Below are positions 45,305 to 54,333 of a stretch of 64,000 nucleotides of DNA, piece after piece. Numbering within the stretch: position 1 is the first letter of the stretch; each line of letters begins with the position of its first letter. The position numbers were made by a program, and so were the translations under genes. The notes under the pieces are model-generated. The model made no database searches. It was not told where the DNA came from and was given only the letters and a program-made list of their open reading frames with translations. This DNA comes from Pseudobythopirellula maris (GTDB lineage: Bacteria > Planctomycetota > Planctomycetia > Pirellulales > Lacipirellulaceae), in assembly GCF_007859945.1 (NCBI RefSeq), contig NZ_SJPQ01000001.1, positions 124,001-188,000 of the forward strand, written 5' to 3'.

Positions 45305-46708
45305 ATGGCCTGCCCGCCGCGGCTAAAAATTCTTCGTACCAACCGAACGCAACGCAACTTACCGATGTCGCACAGGCCGCCACTCACTCGCCCCGAAGCG
45401 GCCGCCATCTACGGGTTTCTAGCCTTGGTGCTCGTTCTGGGTTCTTGGACAAACGGCGGCGATTTAACAGCCGACAGCGGTTTGGCGCCGCTAGCCGAGC
45501 AGTCGCAAGGCGGGCGCGTCGCCGACAGGCTGGTGAATTCCTTGCTGGGATTCGCCATGGGGGGGGCGGCTTTCGCGGCAATGTTAGGCGGGAACTCGCT
45601 CCGTTCGCGATGTGTTGGTTGGCTGCTAGCGGTCTTGTCGCAACTCGTGTTAGGTGTAGCGGTCGAATATGGTCAGGCGTGGCTCGCCGGCCGCACGAGT
45701 TCCTGGCATGACCTCTTGGCGCAGGTCCTCGGTGCAGCCACTGGGGCGGGTCTTGTTGGATGCTTCACCCCGTTGCCGAAAGGCCGCGAATCTCTAGACA
45801 CACAGCCCAGCGACCCGCCCAGGCGGTGGCGAACAAGGCTGTTGCTGCTGACGATGGTCGCCCTGCTGTGGAACGCCTGGCCGCTCGACGTCGTCAGTGG
45901 GCCCGATGAGATAGCCGCCAAGTGGCGTGGCGGCGAGTATCGGCTGCTCCCTGAGTCAGCCGCGCAGTCGCTCGCCATTGCGGGTGAAGCGTTGTTCGCG
46001 TTCGCGTACGGATACGCCCTCACGGCGTGTTGCGGCCTGCGGCTGACTGCGCGTGAAGCCGGCTCGCAGTGTGTGCTGGTCGCGGGCGCCCTGGCGTGCG
46101 TTCGCCTGGTGACGGTTGGCGCCCCTCTCACCATGGTGGGAGTAGCGGTGATCAGTCTCGCTTCGCTCGCAGGCGGCTTGTTAGTGCGTTGGCGCCATGC
46201 TCAGCACCAGATCTCAAACAATCCTCGCCAAACCGCGTTTCGAGTTCTCGCTACATTGGTGGTCGCGTCGATCACCGCAGTGATGTCCCCGCTCGTCAGT
46301 GGGCCCTTAGGATCTCATGGGCTAATCCTAGCGGAGCGGGCGACGATCGATCGGCGTCTCCGCGATATGATTTCGCTCGACTTGCAGTCGCTACTCACAG
46401 GCGAGGCGTTTGTATCCTTAGCTAGCCTTGGGGTAACAGTCGCCCTGTTCGTCGCCGCTGGCGCTGCGATGGGCTGGGTTTTCATCACCAGAGTGGAAGG
46501 CGATCGGGGGCGGGCTGCCTGGTTTCAATTGGTGGCGGTGTGCTTAGCGACAGCAGCGCTGAGCGAGCTGGTCCAGCTGGCGTTCGCCAACCGCGGCCCC
46601 GAGCTAGGCGCTCTAGCGGTCAAAACTTGCGCGCTAGGTTTAGGCGCAGCCGCTGCTTGGAAGGGCTTGGCGATCAGCGCAAGCGAACGCCGAGAGGATC
46701 GAGCGTAA
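45305..46708 (+). CDS. second VanZ-like repeat membrane protein
   Basis: This 467-residue protein begins at the base after the previous stop; an ATG at 45365 is a possible later start. It has about 12 membrane helices and the same three-unit design as its neighbour. Unit 1 is EYGQAWLAGRTSSWHDLLA, unit 2 is worn (around LVTVGAPLTMVGVAV), and unit 3 is ELVQLAFANRGPELGALA, which lacks the Asp. The pair probably arose by gene duplication followed by divergence, and the second copy has lost part of the motif in two of its units. It may form a heteromer with the first protein (inference). Confidence 0.82.
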   Translation: MACPPRLKILRTNRTQRNLPMSHRPPLTRPEAAAIYGFLALVLVLGSWTNGGDLTADSGLAPLAEQSQGGRVADRLVNSLLGFAMGGAAFAAMLGGNSLRSRCVGWLLAVLSQLVLGVAVEYGQAWLAGRTSSWHDLLAQVLGAATGAGLVGCFTPLPKGRESLDTQPSDPPRRWRTRLLLLTMVALLWNAWPLDVVSGPDEIAAKWRGGEYRLLPESAAQSLAIAGEALFAFAYGYALTACCGLRLTAREAGSQCVLVAGALACVRLVTVGAPLTMVGVAVISLASLAGGLLVRWRHAQHQISNNPRQTAFRVLATLVVASITAVMSPLVSGPLGSHGLILAERATIDRRLRDMISLDLQSLLTGEAFVSLASLGVTVALFVAAGAAMGWVFITRVEGDRGRAAWFQLVAVCLATAALSELVQLAFANRGPELGALAVKTCALGLGAAAAWKGLAISASERREDRA

Positions 46709-46759
46709 GAGATGCAGCGTATTGCGCTGCGGTCGTTCGCGGTGCGAGACCGCCTACGA

Positions 46760-47584
46760 TCAGCCTTGCAGGCTGCGTTTCTGGCGGTTGGTCCGCACAA
46801 GGACTCCCGCCACAAGAACGCCCCAAACCATCATGGTGGCCGGCTCGGGATTCGCCTGGAGCTGAACGATCTGGTCTTGCTGCGTGGGGTGCATCAAGGC
46901 CATCAGGCTCAGGCTGTCGTTGCCGGTGAGCGAAGGAAGCGAGCCTAGCCACGAGTTGGCTACGCCGATCGCCGTCGCCAAGTCGCCACTCGGCGAGTCA
47001 TTGGTCACGAAGAACGTTCCCTGGTTGTCGCTCACGTCGAGTGTGGCGGCCAGCGGGGGATTGTCGGTCGGGCCGCTGGGATCCTCGTGGACGATCTCCC
47101 AGATCGCGAGCTGGAAAGCGATGGCGTCGACCAGATTCGAGCCCGTCGCGGCCGCCCAGTAGTTGTCGGCCAACAAGTCGAGAGCGGCGGCGCGGTCGGC
47201 GCCGATCACATACCCCGGAGCGCCGGCAAGAAACGGATCGGGCGCGGCGGCTAGCAAGCCCTTGTCGTAATCCTGCCAACTCCCTTTGACGTATTGGCTC
47301 AGCTCGATGCAGAAAGAAATCAGGTTGTCAGCTTGCCCATCGCCGTCGGCGATGTCGATGAGCTGCAACTCGGGCGTGCCGGTCTCGTTGCGAACGTCCC
47401 AGATCTGCTGGCCAATGGTCCCGGCGACGAGATCGCCATTGAACGACAAGCCGACCGAACCCAGCCCGCCGGCAGGGTTGATCTGGAGGAACTTCATCTC
47501 CACGCTTGCTTGCGCACTAGCAGCAAAGCTCAGTACGGCCGCGACGGCGCAAGAAAGGACGAAGTGGGTAATGCGTAGAGTCAT
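46760..47584 (-). CDS. PEP-CTERM sorting-domain protein
   Basis: The 274-residue protein has a clear signal peptide (MTLRITHFVLSCAVAAVLSFAASAQA, cut at its end) and a C-terminal sorting signal: ANPEPATMM, a hydrophobic helix, and the basic end RTNRQKR. The middle contains a region with FCIELSQYVKG and AIAFQLAIWEIVHEDPSG, typical of a widespread PEP-CTERM family with a Cys that may pair or anchor. No enzyme motif is seen. It is a predicted exosortase substrate, processed by the enzyme encoded at 6929 or another in the genome. It ends convergent to the VanZ pair. Confidence 0.9.
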   Translation of the reverse strand: MTLRITHFVLSCAVAAVLSFAASAQASVEMKFLQINPAGGLGSVGLSFNGDLVAGTIGQQIWDVRNETGTPELQLIDIADGDGQADNLISFCIELSQYVKGSWQDYDKGLLAAAPDPFLAGAPGYVIGADRAAALDLLADNYWAAATGSNLVDAIAFQLAIWEIVHEDPSGPTDNPPLAATLDVSDNQGTFFVTNDSPSGDLATAIGVANSWLGSLPSLTGNDSLSLMALMHPTQQDQIVQLQANPEPATMMVWGVLVAGVLVRTNRQKRSLQG

Positions 47585-47967
47585 GCCGTCAACGTGGGGG
47601 AACTATCCATGCGTAATCGTGCTTGAAAACGGCCCGGTCCTGCGGCCATAGCGAAGTCACTATCAAGCTATCTTATATTGGATAACCAGCACTCTCCCGT
47701 CAATCGGATTGAACCAAGATTTCGCACCTTTTACGGGTGTGCGCACTCCATTGGGGGCGCCACAGGGATTTCCTCGCTGAGGGGGGGCGTCAAGAGTAAG
47801 GCAAATCAGCAGGTATATGGCCAGATGCTTGAGCGTTTCGGCCTTTTAGACCAAGCTTAAAGTCTTCTGTGCTGGACTCGGCTACCCGAAATCCCTGCCT
47901 ACGCCACCCGGCCTATCTATCCCCCGAGCCTCGCGCTCTTCGACTACCTTTCGATAGAACCACCTGC
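47585..47967. other. intergenic region between divergent PEP-CTERM genes
   Basis: About 380 bases separate the start codons of two divergent PEP-CTERM genes. I find no gene or RNA here. Short open frames exist but have no ribosome sites and poor codon bias. The region presumably carries both promoters. The stretch near 47660-47690 is A/T-rich. Confidence 0.4.
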
Positions 47968-48996
47968 ATGCGTACCTTTCTATGTTGTGCATTGCTGGTG
48001 GCATCGGGATCCATTCCCGGCAACGCGCAAGCGGGCAAGGTGGTGCTGCTCGGCGACGACTGGCTGCTTTCTGACTACGCGTTCGACGCCTCGCCCACAG
48101 CCACCGAGACGCTCGCCGATAGCCTGGCGGAGTACGCGATCGGCCCCGGCGCCGGCGAGGTGCTCATCGCATCGGATCTGCTGCCAATGATCCCCTTCGG
48201 CAAACGCGGCGTCACGTCCGACGCTTTCGTGGCTCGCTTGCAATCGTTGGGGCACACGCTCACCGTTGACGCCGCTGCGAGCATGACACTGGAGAACCTC
48301 GCGCAGTACGACGCTGTGTTGCTCGCCGGCTCGGTCGGCAGCGGCAGTGCGAACTCCACGGCGCTGGAGCATTACGTGCTCACGGGCGGCTCGGTGGTGA
48401 TCGCGGCCGGCACGGAAGATTTTAGCTCTTACGCCGACGAGGCCGCTGCCTGGGCGCCGCTGCTTGAAGCGTTCGGGCTCGAACTGGGGGCCACGGGTCT
48501 TGGGCCTGCGTTCGGCACGATCGCCGAGGTTCCCGCCTCGACCACCGCCGGCTTGCCGGGCGACGGGTCGAGCCACCTCTCGTGGAGCTCGGGCCAGGTA
48601 GCCACGGCCGCCTCGACGACCAACCCTCGCACGACCGTGGCGGTGCGCGGCGATTTCAGCGGCCTGGGAGGTGGCCCTCAAGGCGCGCTGAATGACGTGA
48701 TCGCCCTCTACGAGGCGCCCTACCTGCCGGGCGACTTCAACGACAACGGCGTGGTCGACGCCGCCGACTTTACCGTCTGGCGCGACGCCTTGGGCGAGTC
48801 GGTCACGCTGCCGGGCGACCCGACGCCGGGCACGGTGACCGAGGCCGACTACGACGTGTGGGTGGTGAACTTTGGCGAGACGGCCGGTGTGGCCGCCGCT
48901 GCCTTGGGCGTTCCCGAGCCGGGCGCCGTGGCGTTGGCGTTTATCGTCTACGCCGTGTTCGGGGCAAGTTCATGGCGGCGACCAGTCCAGTCATAA
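47968..48996 (+). CDS. PEP-CTERM protein with GATase-like domain and dockerin loop
   Basis: ATG 47968 gives a signal peptide (MRTFLCCALLVASGSIPGNAQA, cut at its end); a longer frame from 47869 would bury it. The 342-residue protein has a flavodoxin/GATase-like region (VVLLGDDWLLSDYAF, later YDAVLLAGSVGSG and GGSVVIAAGTED). A dockerin-type calcium loop (GDFNDNGVVDAADFTVWRD) follows, with a second acidic loop, and then the PEP-CTERM tail VPEPGAVALAF ending in SSWRRPVQS. The combination suggests a secreted, surface-linked protein that takes part in cohesin-like contacts. Its last 56 bp overlap the end of the gene on the other strand. Confidence 0.88.
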   Translation: MRTFLCCALLVASGSIPGNAQAGKVVLLGDDWLLSDYAFDASPTATETLADSLAEYAIGPGAGEVLIASDLLPMIPFGKRGVTSDAFVARLQSLGHTLTVDAAASMTLENLAQYDAVLLAGSVGSGSANSTALEHYVLTGGSVVIAAGTEDFSSYADEAAAWAPLLEAFGLELGATGLGPAFGTIAEVPASTTAGLPGDGSSHLSWSSGQVATAASTTNPRTTVAVRGDFSGLGGGPQGALNDVIALYEAPYLPGDFNDNGVVDAADFTVWRDALGESVTLPGDPTPGTVTEADYDVWVVNFGETAGVAAAALGVPEPGAVALAFIVYAVFGASSWRRPVQS

Positions 48997-50974
48997 TGAA
49001 CGTGGATGGTTCAGGCGCTGATACTCCCTCGGCGGCGATCGGCGTCACGGCAATGTTGTCGAAATAGCCGTAGATGCTCGAAGTATTAACGGCCGGTCGG
49101 AGGTACCTCAACTCGAGGTCGTACCACCCCGGGGCGAGGCTGGTGACGACGCCGCTGAGCGAATCGCGGATTGTCTCGCCGCCGCTGATCGTGACGCCGT
49201 TCATGTCGACAACATCGACCATGTGGCCGGCGAGCCAGAGTTCAAACCTTCCGGGCGCTGTGTTGCCAAATCCCGAGTTGTTGAACGACGCGATGTCGGC
49301 GGTCGCTTCGTAATCTCCTCCGACGAGGAAGATCGTTTGCAGGACGCCGCCTCCCGCGACTTCGTCGTCTAAGTAGTCGTCCTGGCCGGCTCGGATCGCC
49401 ATGGCGTACGAGGAAGATCCATCGCCGTCGGTGTCGAAGCTCCGCCGTCCCGGTGAGTCGAAGTAGAGGTCTGAGTTGGCGGTGGCGGTCGGGGTCCATC
49501 CGGTTAGACCGCTCAGCTCGAATCCTTCATTCACGACGCCCGGCGTCGGAGCCTGGCTGTAGTTCTCACGCCACACCTCATAGTCGTCTTCGTCTACTTG
49601 TCCGTCGCCGTCGCCATCGGCTCGCAGGTCTTCGCGGCTGTGGAGCGTGTCGCGCCACACGGTGAAATCGGCCGCGTTCGCCCAGCCGTCGCCGTTGTAG
49701 TCGCCCTTCAACGTGGGGGATGAGAAATCGATCTCAAGCAATGGACCGGCGCCGAAAGAACTCTCGTCCGAACGCACTCCTAGGTAGAGAGGCGTGTCAA
49801 CGCTCCGCATTCTCAGGCCAAGATGCGAGGCTCCGCTCGTCACCATTGCTTGCACTCTTTGCAGATCAAGCGGGATCACGACTTCATCGCAGCAGCTTTC
49901 GGGAACGCTGAGCGCGATCAAACTCCCCGCTGCCTCGCCGTCGGATAGAGATGCGAGGCCATCGCCCTCGTAGCCGGTGACGGCGATGCGTGGCGAGCCG
50001 GAGGAGCTGGTTGCATCGAGCCTGAGGCGCACCGACTCGATTCGGGCGTTCGTTGGAAGGGTCCCGAGTGGGAACTCAATCAAAGTCTGTTCTTCGGGAA
50101 AGCTGCTCGATCCCGGAGTGCCGCCGATCAAGAGCGACGTCTCACCGTCGGACAAGATCTTCGTATCGCCCGGCGTGTAAGTGGCGTCGAAAGTGGGGCC
50201 GATCGATGTGGAGCCCGCGGGTCCGGCAGGGACGGATACTTCGAAGCGATCGACCGCGGTCAAATGGTCGTTGTCATAGCCGTTGGCGCCGAGTCCGGCG
50301 TAGAGCGAGGAATCGAATCGCAACCCAATCGTATCGCTGGTCACCCGATTGCCCTCCATGACCACGCCAACCGATGCGTCACCGTCGGCGCCGAAGTCTT
50401 CGAGTTGGATGTCCCAGCTCAGTTGGTTGCCGCTAGTCAGGCCGTACTCCACGCCGAGCTTGTACCATCGCTCCGACTTCAAAGTGCCCACGGGGTAATC
50501 GAGGCTGAATCCGGGGTACGAGCCGCCTCCTTGTTGCAACGGGCCGGCGCTAATCGAATCGGAGTCGACATAGCGTCTAATCTCGGCAAACGCGCTGTCA
50601 TCCCCGAAGGGGCGTCCCGTGGGGCTCTTGGTCAGATAGACCTCGCCAAGGGGAGAGAATGTGCCTGAGGCAATTGGTTCAAGTTGGCCCGTCTTAAAGA
50701 ATGACGACACGTAGATCGTGTCGCTCGCCTCGGCGAGTGCGAAGCTCTCGGCGGCGTAAGTCAGGTCGTGAGAAGAAGTCGGCGTGAAGGCGCCGCCGCC
50801 ACTGATGCCGGAGCTTCCCGACCAGAAGGGAGTTGGGCCCCCGGCGATATTGAACTGCGATAGATCGCTAGGCGTATCGAATTCGACGACGACTGCAGTA
50901 GCAGAACTCGCTGAAAAGATGGCCAGTATCAACCCAACTTGCCAAGTTCCGACGCCCCACCATGCGTGTCTCAT
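48941..50974 (-). CDS. large PEP-CTERM protein with DNRLRE-like and dockerin modules
   Basis: ATG 50974 is chosen: AGGGTGG upstream, and the product starts with a signal peptide (WQVGLILAIFSASSATA). A longer frame begins at 51046. The 677-residue protein has an N-terminal lectin-like region (~30-235). A DNRLRE/disaggregatase-related region follows (TLIEFPLGTLPTNARIESVRLRL, about 285-310), then dockerin loops (GDYNGDGWANAADFTVWRD and DGDGQVDEDDYEVW), and a beta-sandwich region with GFELSGLTGWTPT. It ends in APEPSTFIM...PRTRRRR, a PEP-CTERM signal with a four-Arg end. The stop lies inside the converging gene. Confidence 0.9.
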   Translation of the reverse strand: MRHAWWGVGTWQVGLILAIFSASSATAVVVEFDTPSDLSQFNIAGGPTPFWSGSSGISGGGAFTPTSSHDLTYAAESFALAEASDTIYVSSFFKTGQLEPIASGTFSPLGEVYLTKSPTGRPFGDDSAFAEIRRYVDSDSISAGPLQQGGGSYPGFSLDYPVGTLKSERWYKLGVEYGLTSGNQLSWDIQLEDFGADGDASVGVVMEGNRVTSDTIGLRFDSSLYAGLGANGYDNDHLTAVDRFEVSVPAGPAGSTSIGPTFDATYTPGDTKILSDGETSLLIGGTPGSSSFPEEQTLIEFPLGTLPTNARIESVRLRLDATSSSGSPRIAVTGYEGDGLASLSDGEAAGSLIALSVPESCCDEVVIPLDLQRVQAMVTSGASHLGLRMRSVDTPLYLGVRSDESSFGAGPLLEIDFSSPTLKGDYNGDGWANAADFTVWRDTLHSREDLRADGDGDGQVDEDDYEVWRENYSQAPTPGVVNEGFELSGLTGWTPTATANSDLYFDSPGRRSFDTDGDGSSSYAMAIRAGQDDYLDDEVAGGGVLQTIFLVGGDYEATADIASFNNSGFGNTAPGRFELWLAGHMVDVVDMNGVTISGGETIRDSLSGVVTSLAPGWYDLELRYLRPAVNTSSIYGYFDNIAVTPIAAEGVSAPEPSTFIMTGLVAAMNLPRTRRRR

Positions 50975-51046
50975 TGGTCTACCACCCTTGGATTCAGGTC
51001 TGTGTCGTCGAGTAATGAGCGGCCAACCGGACGCATTCAATTGCAT

Positions 51047-51457
51047 GAGAGAAGACGCCGCGGCGGCACTATAGCATGCCGGTCTTGCGTGTGCGAATCA
51101 GCTTGCTGAGCCGAATACGCATCATCCCCCTTTCGCAGGAGGTCCGTGGTAGCGGGGGACTCCTCCTCTTAGTTCAGCGCATCGCGAAGCAAGGAAGATA
51201 GTGGCGATAAGCCTTCGATAAACGATCTCGCGACCCAGCAGGCTTCAAGATCGACGCGTTGCCCTAGGCCAGTAGCCCACGATCCGATGCCGGGCACGGT
51301 GGCGTGGTTAACTGCGACGTGCGGGGTGAGGATTTCAGCAACATGGTCCCGGCGTCATTCGCTTCGGGTACGCCCAACAACGCCAGTGTGCCGGACCCAA
51401 TTGGTTGCCGTATCGCTACTTACCGGTGTTGTTGAAGGCATGTCGCAGACTCGCCAT
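51047..51457. other. gene-free region upstream of the broken nuclease-like gene
   Basis: I see no convincing gene in these ~410 bases. Open frames here on the plus strand run antisense through the nuclease-like gene and lack codon bias of their own. The promoter of the large PEP-CTERM gene (-) probably lies in the first 150 bases, where a TATAGT-like stretch occurs at about 51069-51075. Confidence 0.4.
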
Positions 51458-52155
51458 TCACGAAGAACGAAGAAGAAGTTTGGCGGTCACAGCGGCGATC
51501 GAGTTTTCATAACCGCTGTCCGAAATCGCTTGCAATTGCTCGCGTATCCAGCCCGCGTCGTAAAGCAGCCAGTTGTTCTCGTCGAAATGCGACCTCAGAC
51601 CGTCGGTATGCGACGCGATGATCTTGCCGGCCGCCAAGCAGAGTTGGACTTTGGGGTTCTTGCGGATCGACTTGGATTCTCGCAATTGCTCCACCAATCT
51701 ACGGAACACCACTTCACGGGTCGTGGGCTCATTGAAAAGCTTGTAGTTCTTAGAGCGGTTTTCGAATTGGTGTAGACGAGCGGGGAAGCGATTGGTGGCG
51801 TGGCGAGGAAGCCGAAGCAGGCAATGCGGTGCATTGTCGATGCAGGCTGACGAAGCCATGACGCCGATCGCGAGCCGAGCGTCTACACCTATGAGCAAAC
51901 CGCTCTAGCGTAGCTACTGGTAGGATCGAATGCCGTGAGCCTCACGCCGGAAGAGTCCAAGTACGACTTGCACTCGACTACTCGCAGAACGTTGTCTCCC
52001 GGTCGATAAGCCACAACGTCGAGCTCCCACCGGGGCGACGAGTGCCTGCCGATCTCTACTTTTTCTGACTTGGTAAGTTTGACATTCAATGAAGTCTGGA
52101 CCCAAAAACCGTCACGCATGAGGATCGTTGCGATGAGCGATTCGAAAGCGTCCAT
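51458..52155 (-). pseudogene. PD-(D/E)XK nuclease-like gene interrupted by a small mobile element
   Basis: Two minus-strand pieces form one gene: residues 1-~75 (52155 down to ~51908) and the rest (~51750 to 51458). The first carries FESLIATILMRDGFWVQT and the nuclease-like core ELDVVAYRPG...VVECKSY (Asp, then ExK). The second begins KNYKLFNEP and contains VQLCLAAGKI and WIREQLQAISDSGYE. Removing the 155 bp 51751-51905 joins them in frame as DPTSSYA-KNYKLF. As it stands the frame runs into a stop at 51889. The core suggests a restriction-endonuclease-like fold; the physiological role is unknown. The gene sits at the 3' end of the KDG kinase group, 40 bp away. Confidence 0.85.
51751..51907. 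mobile_element. MITE-like element with TA target duplication
   Basis: The 28-nt ends 51751-51778 and 51880-51907 are inverted repeats that agree at the outer 10 and inner 10 positions, with an 8-nt unmatched middle. Both ends carry TA at the outside, as expected for duplicated TA target sites of the IS630/Tc1-mariner type. The element without one TA is 155 bp, has no room for a transposase, and breaks the host gene with a frameshift. It would be moved in trans by a transposase elsewhere in the genome. No other copy is evident in this window. Confidence 0.78.
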
Positions 52156-52195
52156 GGGAGCACCTTGGAGGAGGCAGTTGTCCAGGTATTGAAGA

Positions 52196-53296
<1,101 letters not shown>

Positions 53297-53301
53297 CAGG
53301 A

Positions 53302-53474
53302 ATTCACCACAGAGAACACAGAGTTATCAGCACAGAACTAGACGCGGATCAGCGAGGATGCAGCGGATTGTACGCAGATTCAAGCGTGAGTCGATCCGCC
53401 GCAATCCTGTGAGCCGTAGTGATCCAGGGGCATTTTTATCCTGGCTCCGTGCTCTCTGTGCTCTCAGTGGTTAA
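53302..53474. repeat. intergenic long palindromic repeat A
   Basis: The left arm starts at 53302 (attcaccacagag) and the right arm ends at 53474 with its degenerate reverse complement. Between them lie gatcagcg/ggatgcagcggat-type units. The right arm runs into the stop codon of the aldolase gene. It is the same family as the repeats at 54132-54330 and 55668-55860 but more worn. Confidence 0.7.
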
Positions 53475-54118
53475 TCAAGGCTTTGAGCAAGAGTCACCGC
53501 TTCGCGGACCGCCGCCTCGACCGGGGCGAAGTCGCCGCCCGCGTAGAGCTTGGGGGCGACCATCCAGCTGCCGCCGCAGGCGACGACGCTCGGCAGAGCC
53601 AGGTAGTCCAGAAGGTTGCCGGGACCGACGCCGCCGGTGGGCATGAACTTCACGCCCCCCTCCACCGCCGAGGCGTAGGGGGCGGAGATCGCTTTTAAGG
53701 TCTTCACGCCGCCGAGCGCCTCGGCGGGGAAGAACTTCATCGTGCCGAGACCGCAGTCGAGCGCCGCTTGTAAGTCGGTCGGCGTCGCGACGCCGGGGCA
53801 GACCGGCAGACCGAGTTTCTGGCAGCGCTCGACCACCTTGGGCGAGAAGCCGGGCGAAACGACCATCACGGCGCCGGCGTGCGCGGCGCGGTCGACCTGT
53901 TCGGCGGTGAGCACCGTGCCGGCGATCACCAACAGGTCGCCCCGAGCGGCCATCGTGCGGATCGACTCCTCGGCCGCGGCGGTGCGGAACGTCACCTCGG
54001 CCACCGGCAGCCCGCCGGCGACGAGCGCCGCGGCCAGCGGAGCAGCGTGGGCGGCGTCGTCCAGCGCGATCACCGGGGCGAGCTTGTGGTGGGCGAGCGT
54101 CTCGAAGGGGTTTGGCAT
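53471..54118 (-). CDS. eda: KDPG / 4-hydroxy-2-oxoglutarate aldolase
   Basis: The 215-residue protein has all the key Eda features: VAEVTFRT with the catalytic Glu (~residue 40), the VVSPGFSPKVVE segment, the Schiff-base Lys in TMKFFPAEALGG (~residue 130), and the phosphate-binding MPTGGVGPGN loop. It cleaves KDPG to pyruvate and glyceraldehyde-3-phosphate, the last step of hexuronate or Entner-Doudoroff breakdown. The length is normal. It lies between the KDG kinase and the xylose isomerase, all on the same strand but separated by repeats of about 170-210 bp. Confidence 0.93.
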   Translation of the reverse strand: MPNPFETLAHHKLAPVIALDDAAHAAPLAAALVAGGLPVAEVTFRTAAAEESIRTMAARGDLLVIAGTVLTAEQVDRAAHAGAVMVVSPGFSPKVVERCQKLGLPVCPGVATPTDLQAALDCGLGTMKFFPAEALGGVKTLKAISAPYASAVEGGVKFMPTGGVGPGNLLDYLALPSVVACGGSWMVAPKLYAGGDFAPVEAAVREAVTLAQSLD

Positions 54119-54131
54119 GGCTTAAGGATTT

Positions 54132-54330
54132 ATTCACCACAGAGGCACAGAGAGCACGGAGGAAAGCACGAAGAATGGGACGCGGATGAACGCGGATTGA
54201 AGCGATGAACGCGGATCAGCTTGATTTCTGATCCGCGTCAATCCGCGTCAATTCGCTGAATCCGCGTGCATCCGCGTCCTCTTCTTCTCTCTTATCCGTC
54301 TCCGTGTCCTCTGTGCTCTCTGTGGTGAAT
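54132..54330. repeat. intergenic long palindromic repeat B
   Basis: This is the clearest member: the outer arms 54132-54161 and 54300-54330 (attcaccacagag start and its reverse complement, with one small indel) enclose inner arms rich in gcggat-type units (about 54180-54220) with matching reverse complements (54228-54280). Transcribed, it would fold into one very long hairpin between the xylose isomerase and aldolase genes. It may limit read-through or stabilise the 3' ends of the mRNAs. Confidence 0.8.
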
Positions 54331-54333
54331 TTT

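Noticed and set aside
46709-46759. Small hairpins between convergent genes, considered as a terminator
   Set aside because: Stems are only 5-6 bp and there is no T-run, so I do not call it.
47585-47967. Sigma-54-type -24/-12 sites expected for PEP-CTERM genes
   Set aside because: GCACG-like pieces occur, but the GG-N10-GC spacing is not met upstream of any of the PEP-CTERM genes.
51287-51775. 162-residue plus-strand frame
   Set aside because: It runs antisense through the nuclease-like gene and into the MITE-like element; no ribosome site or domain.
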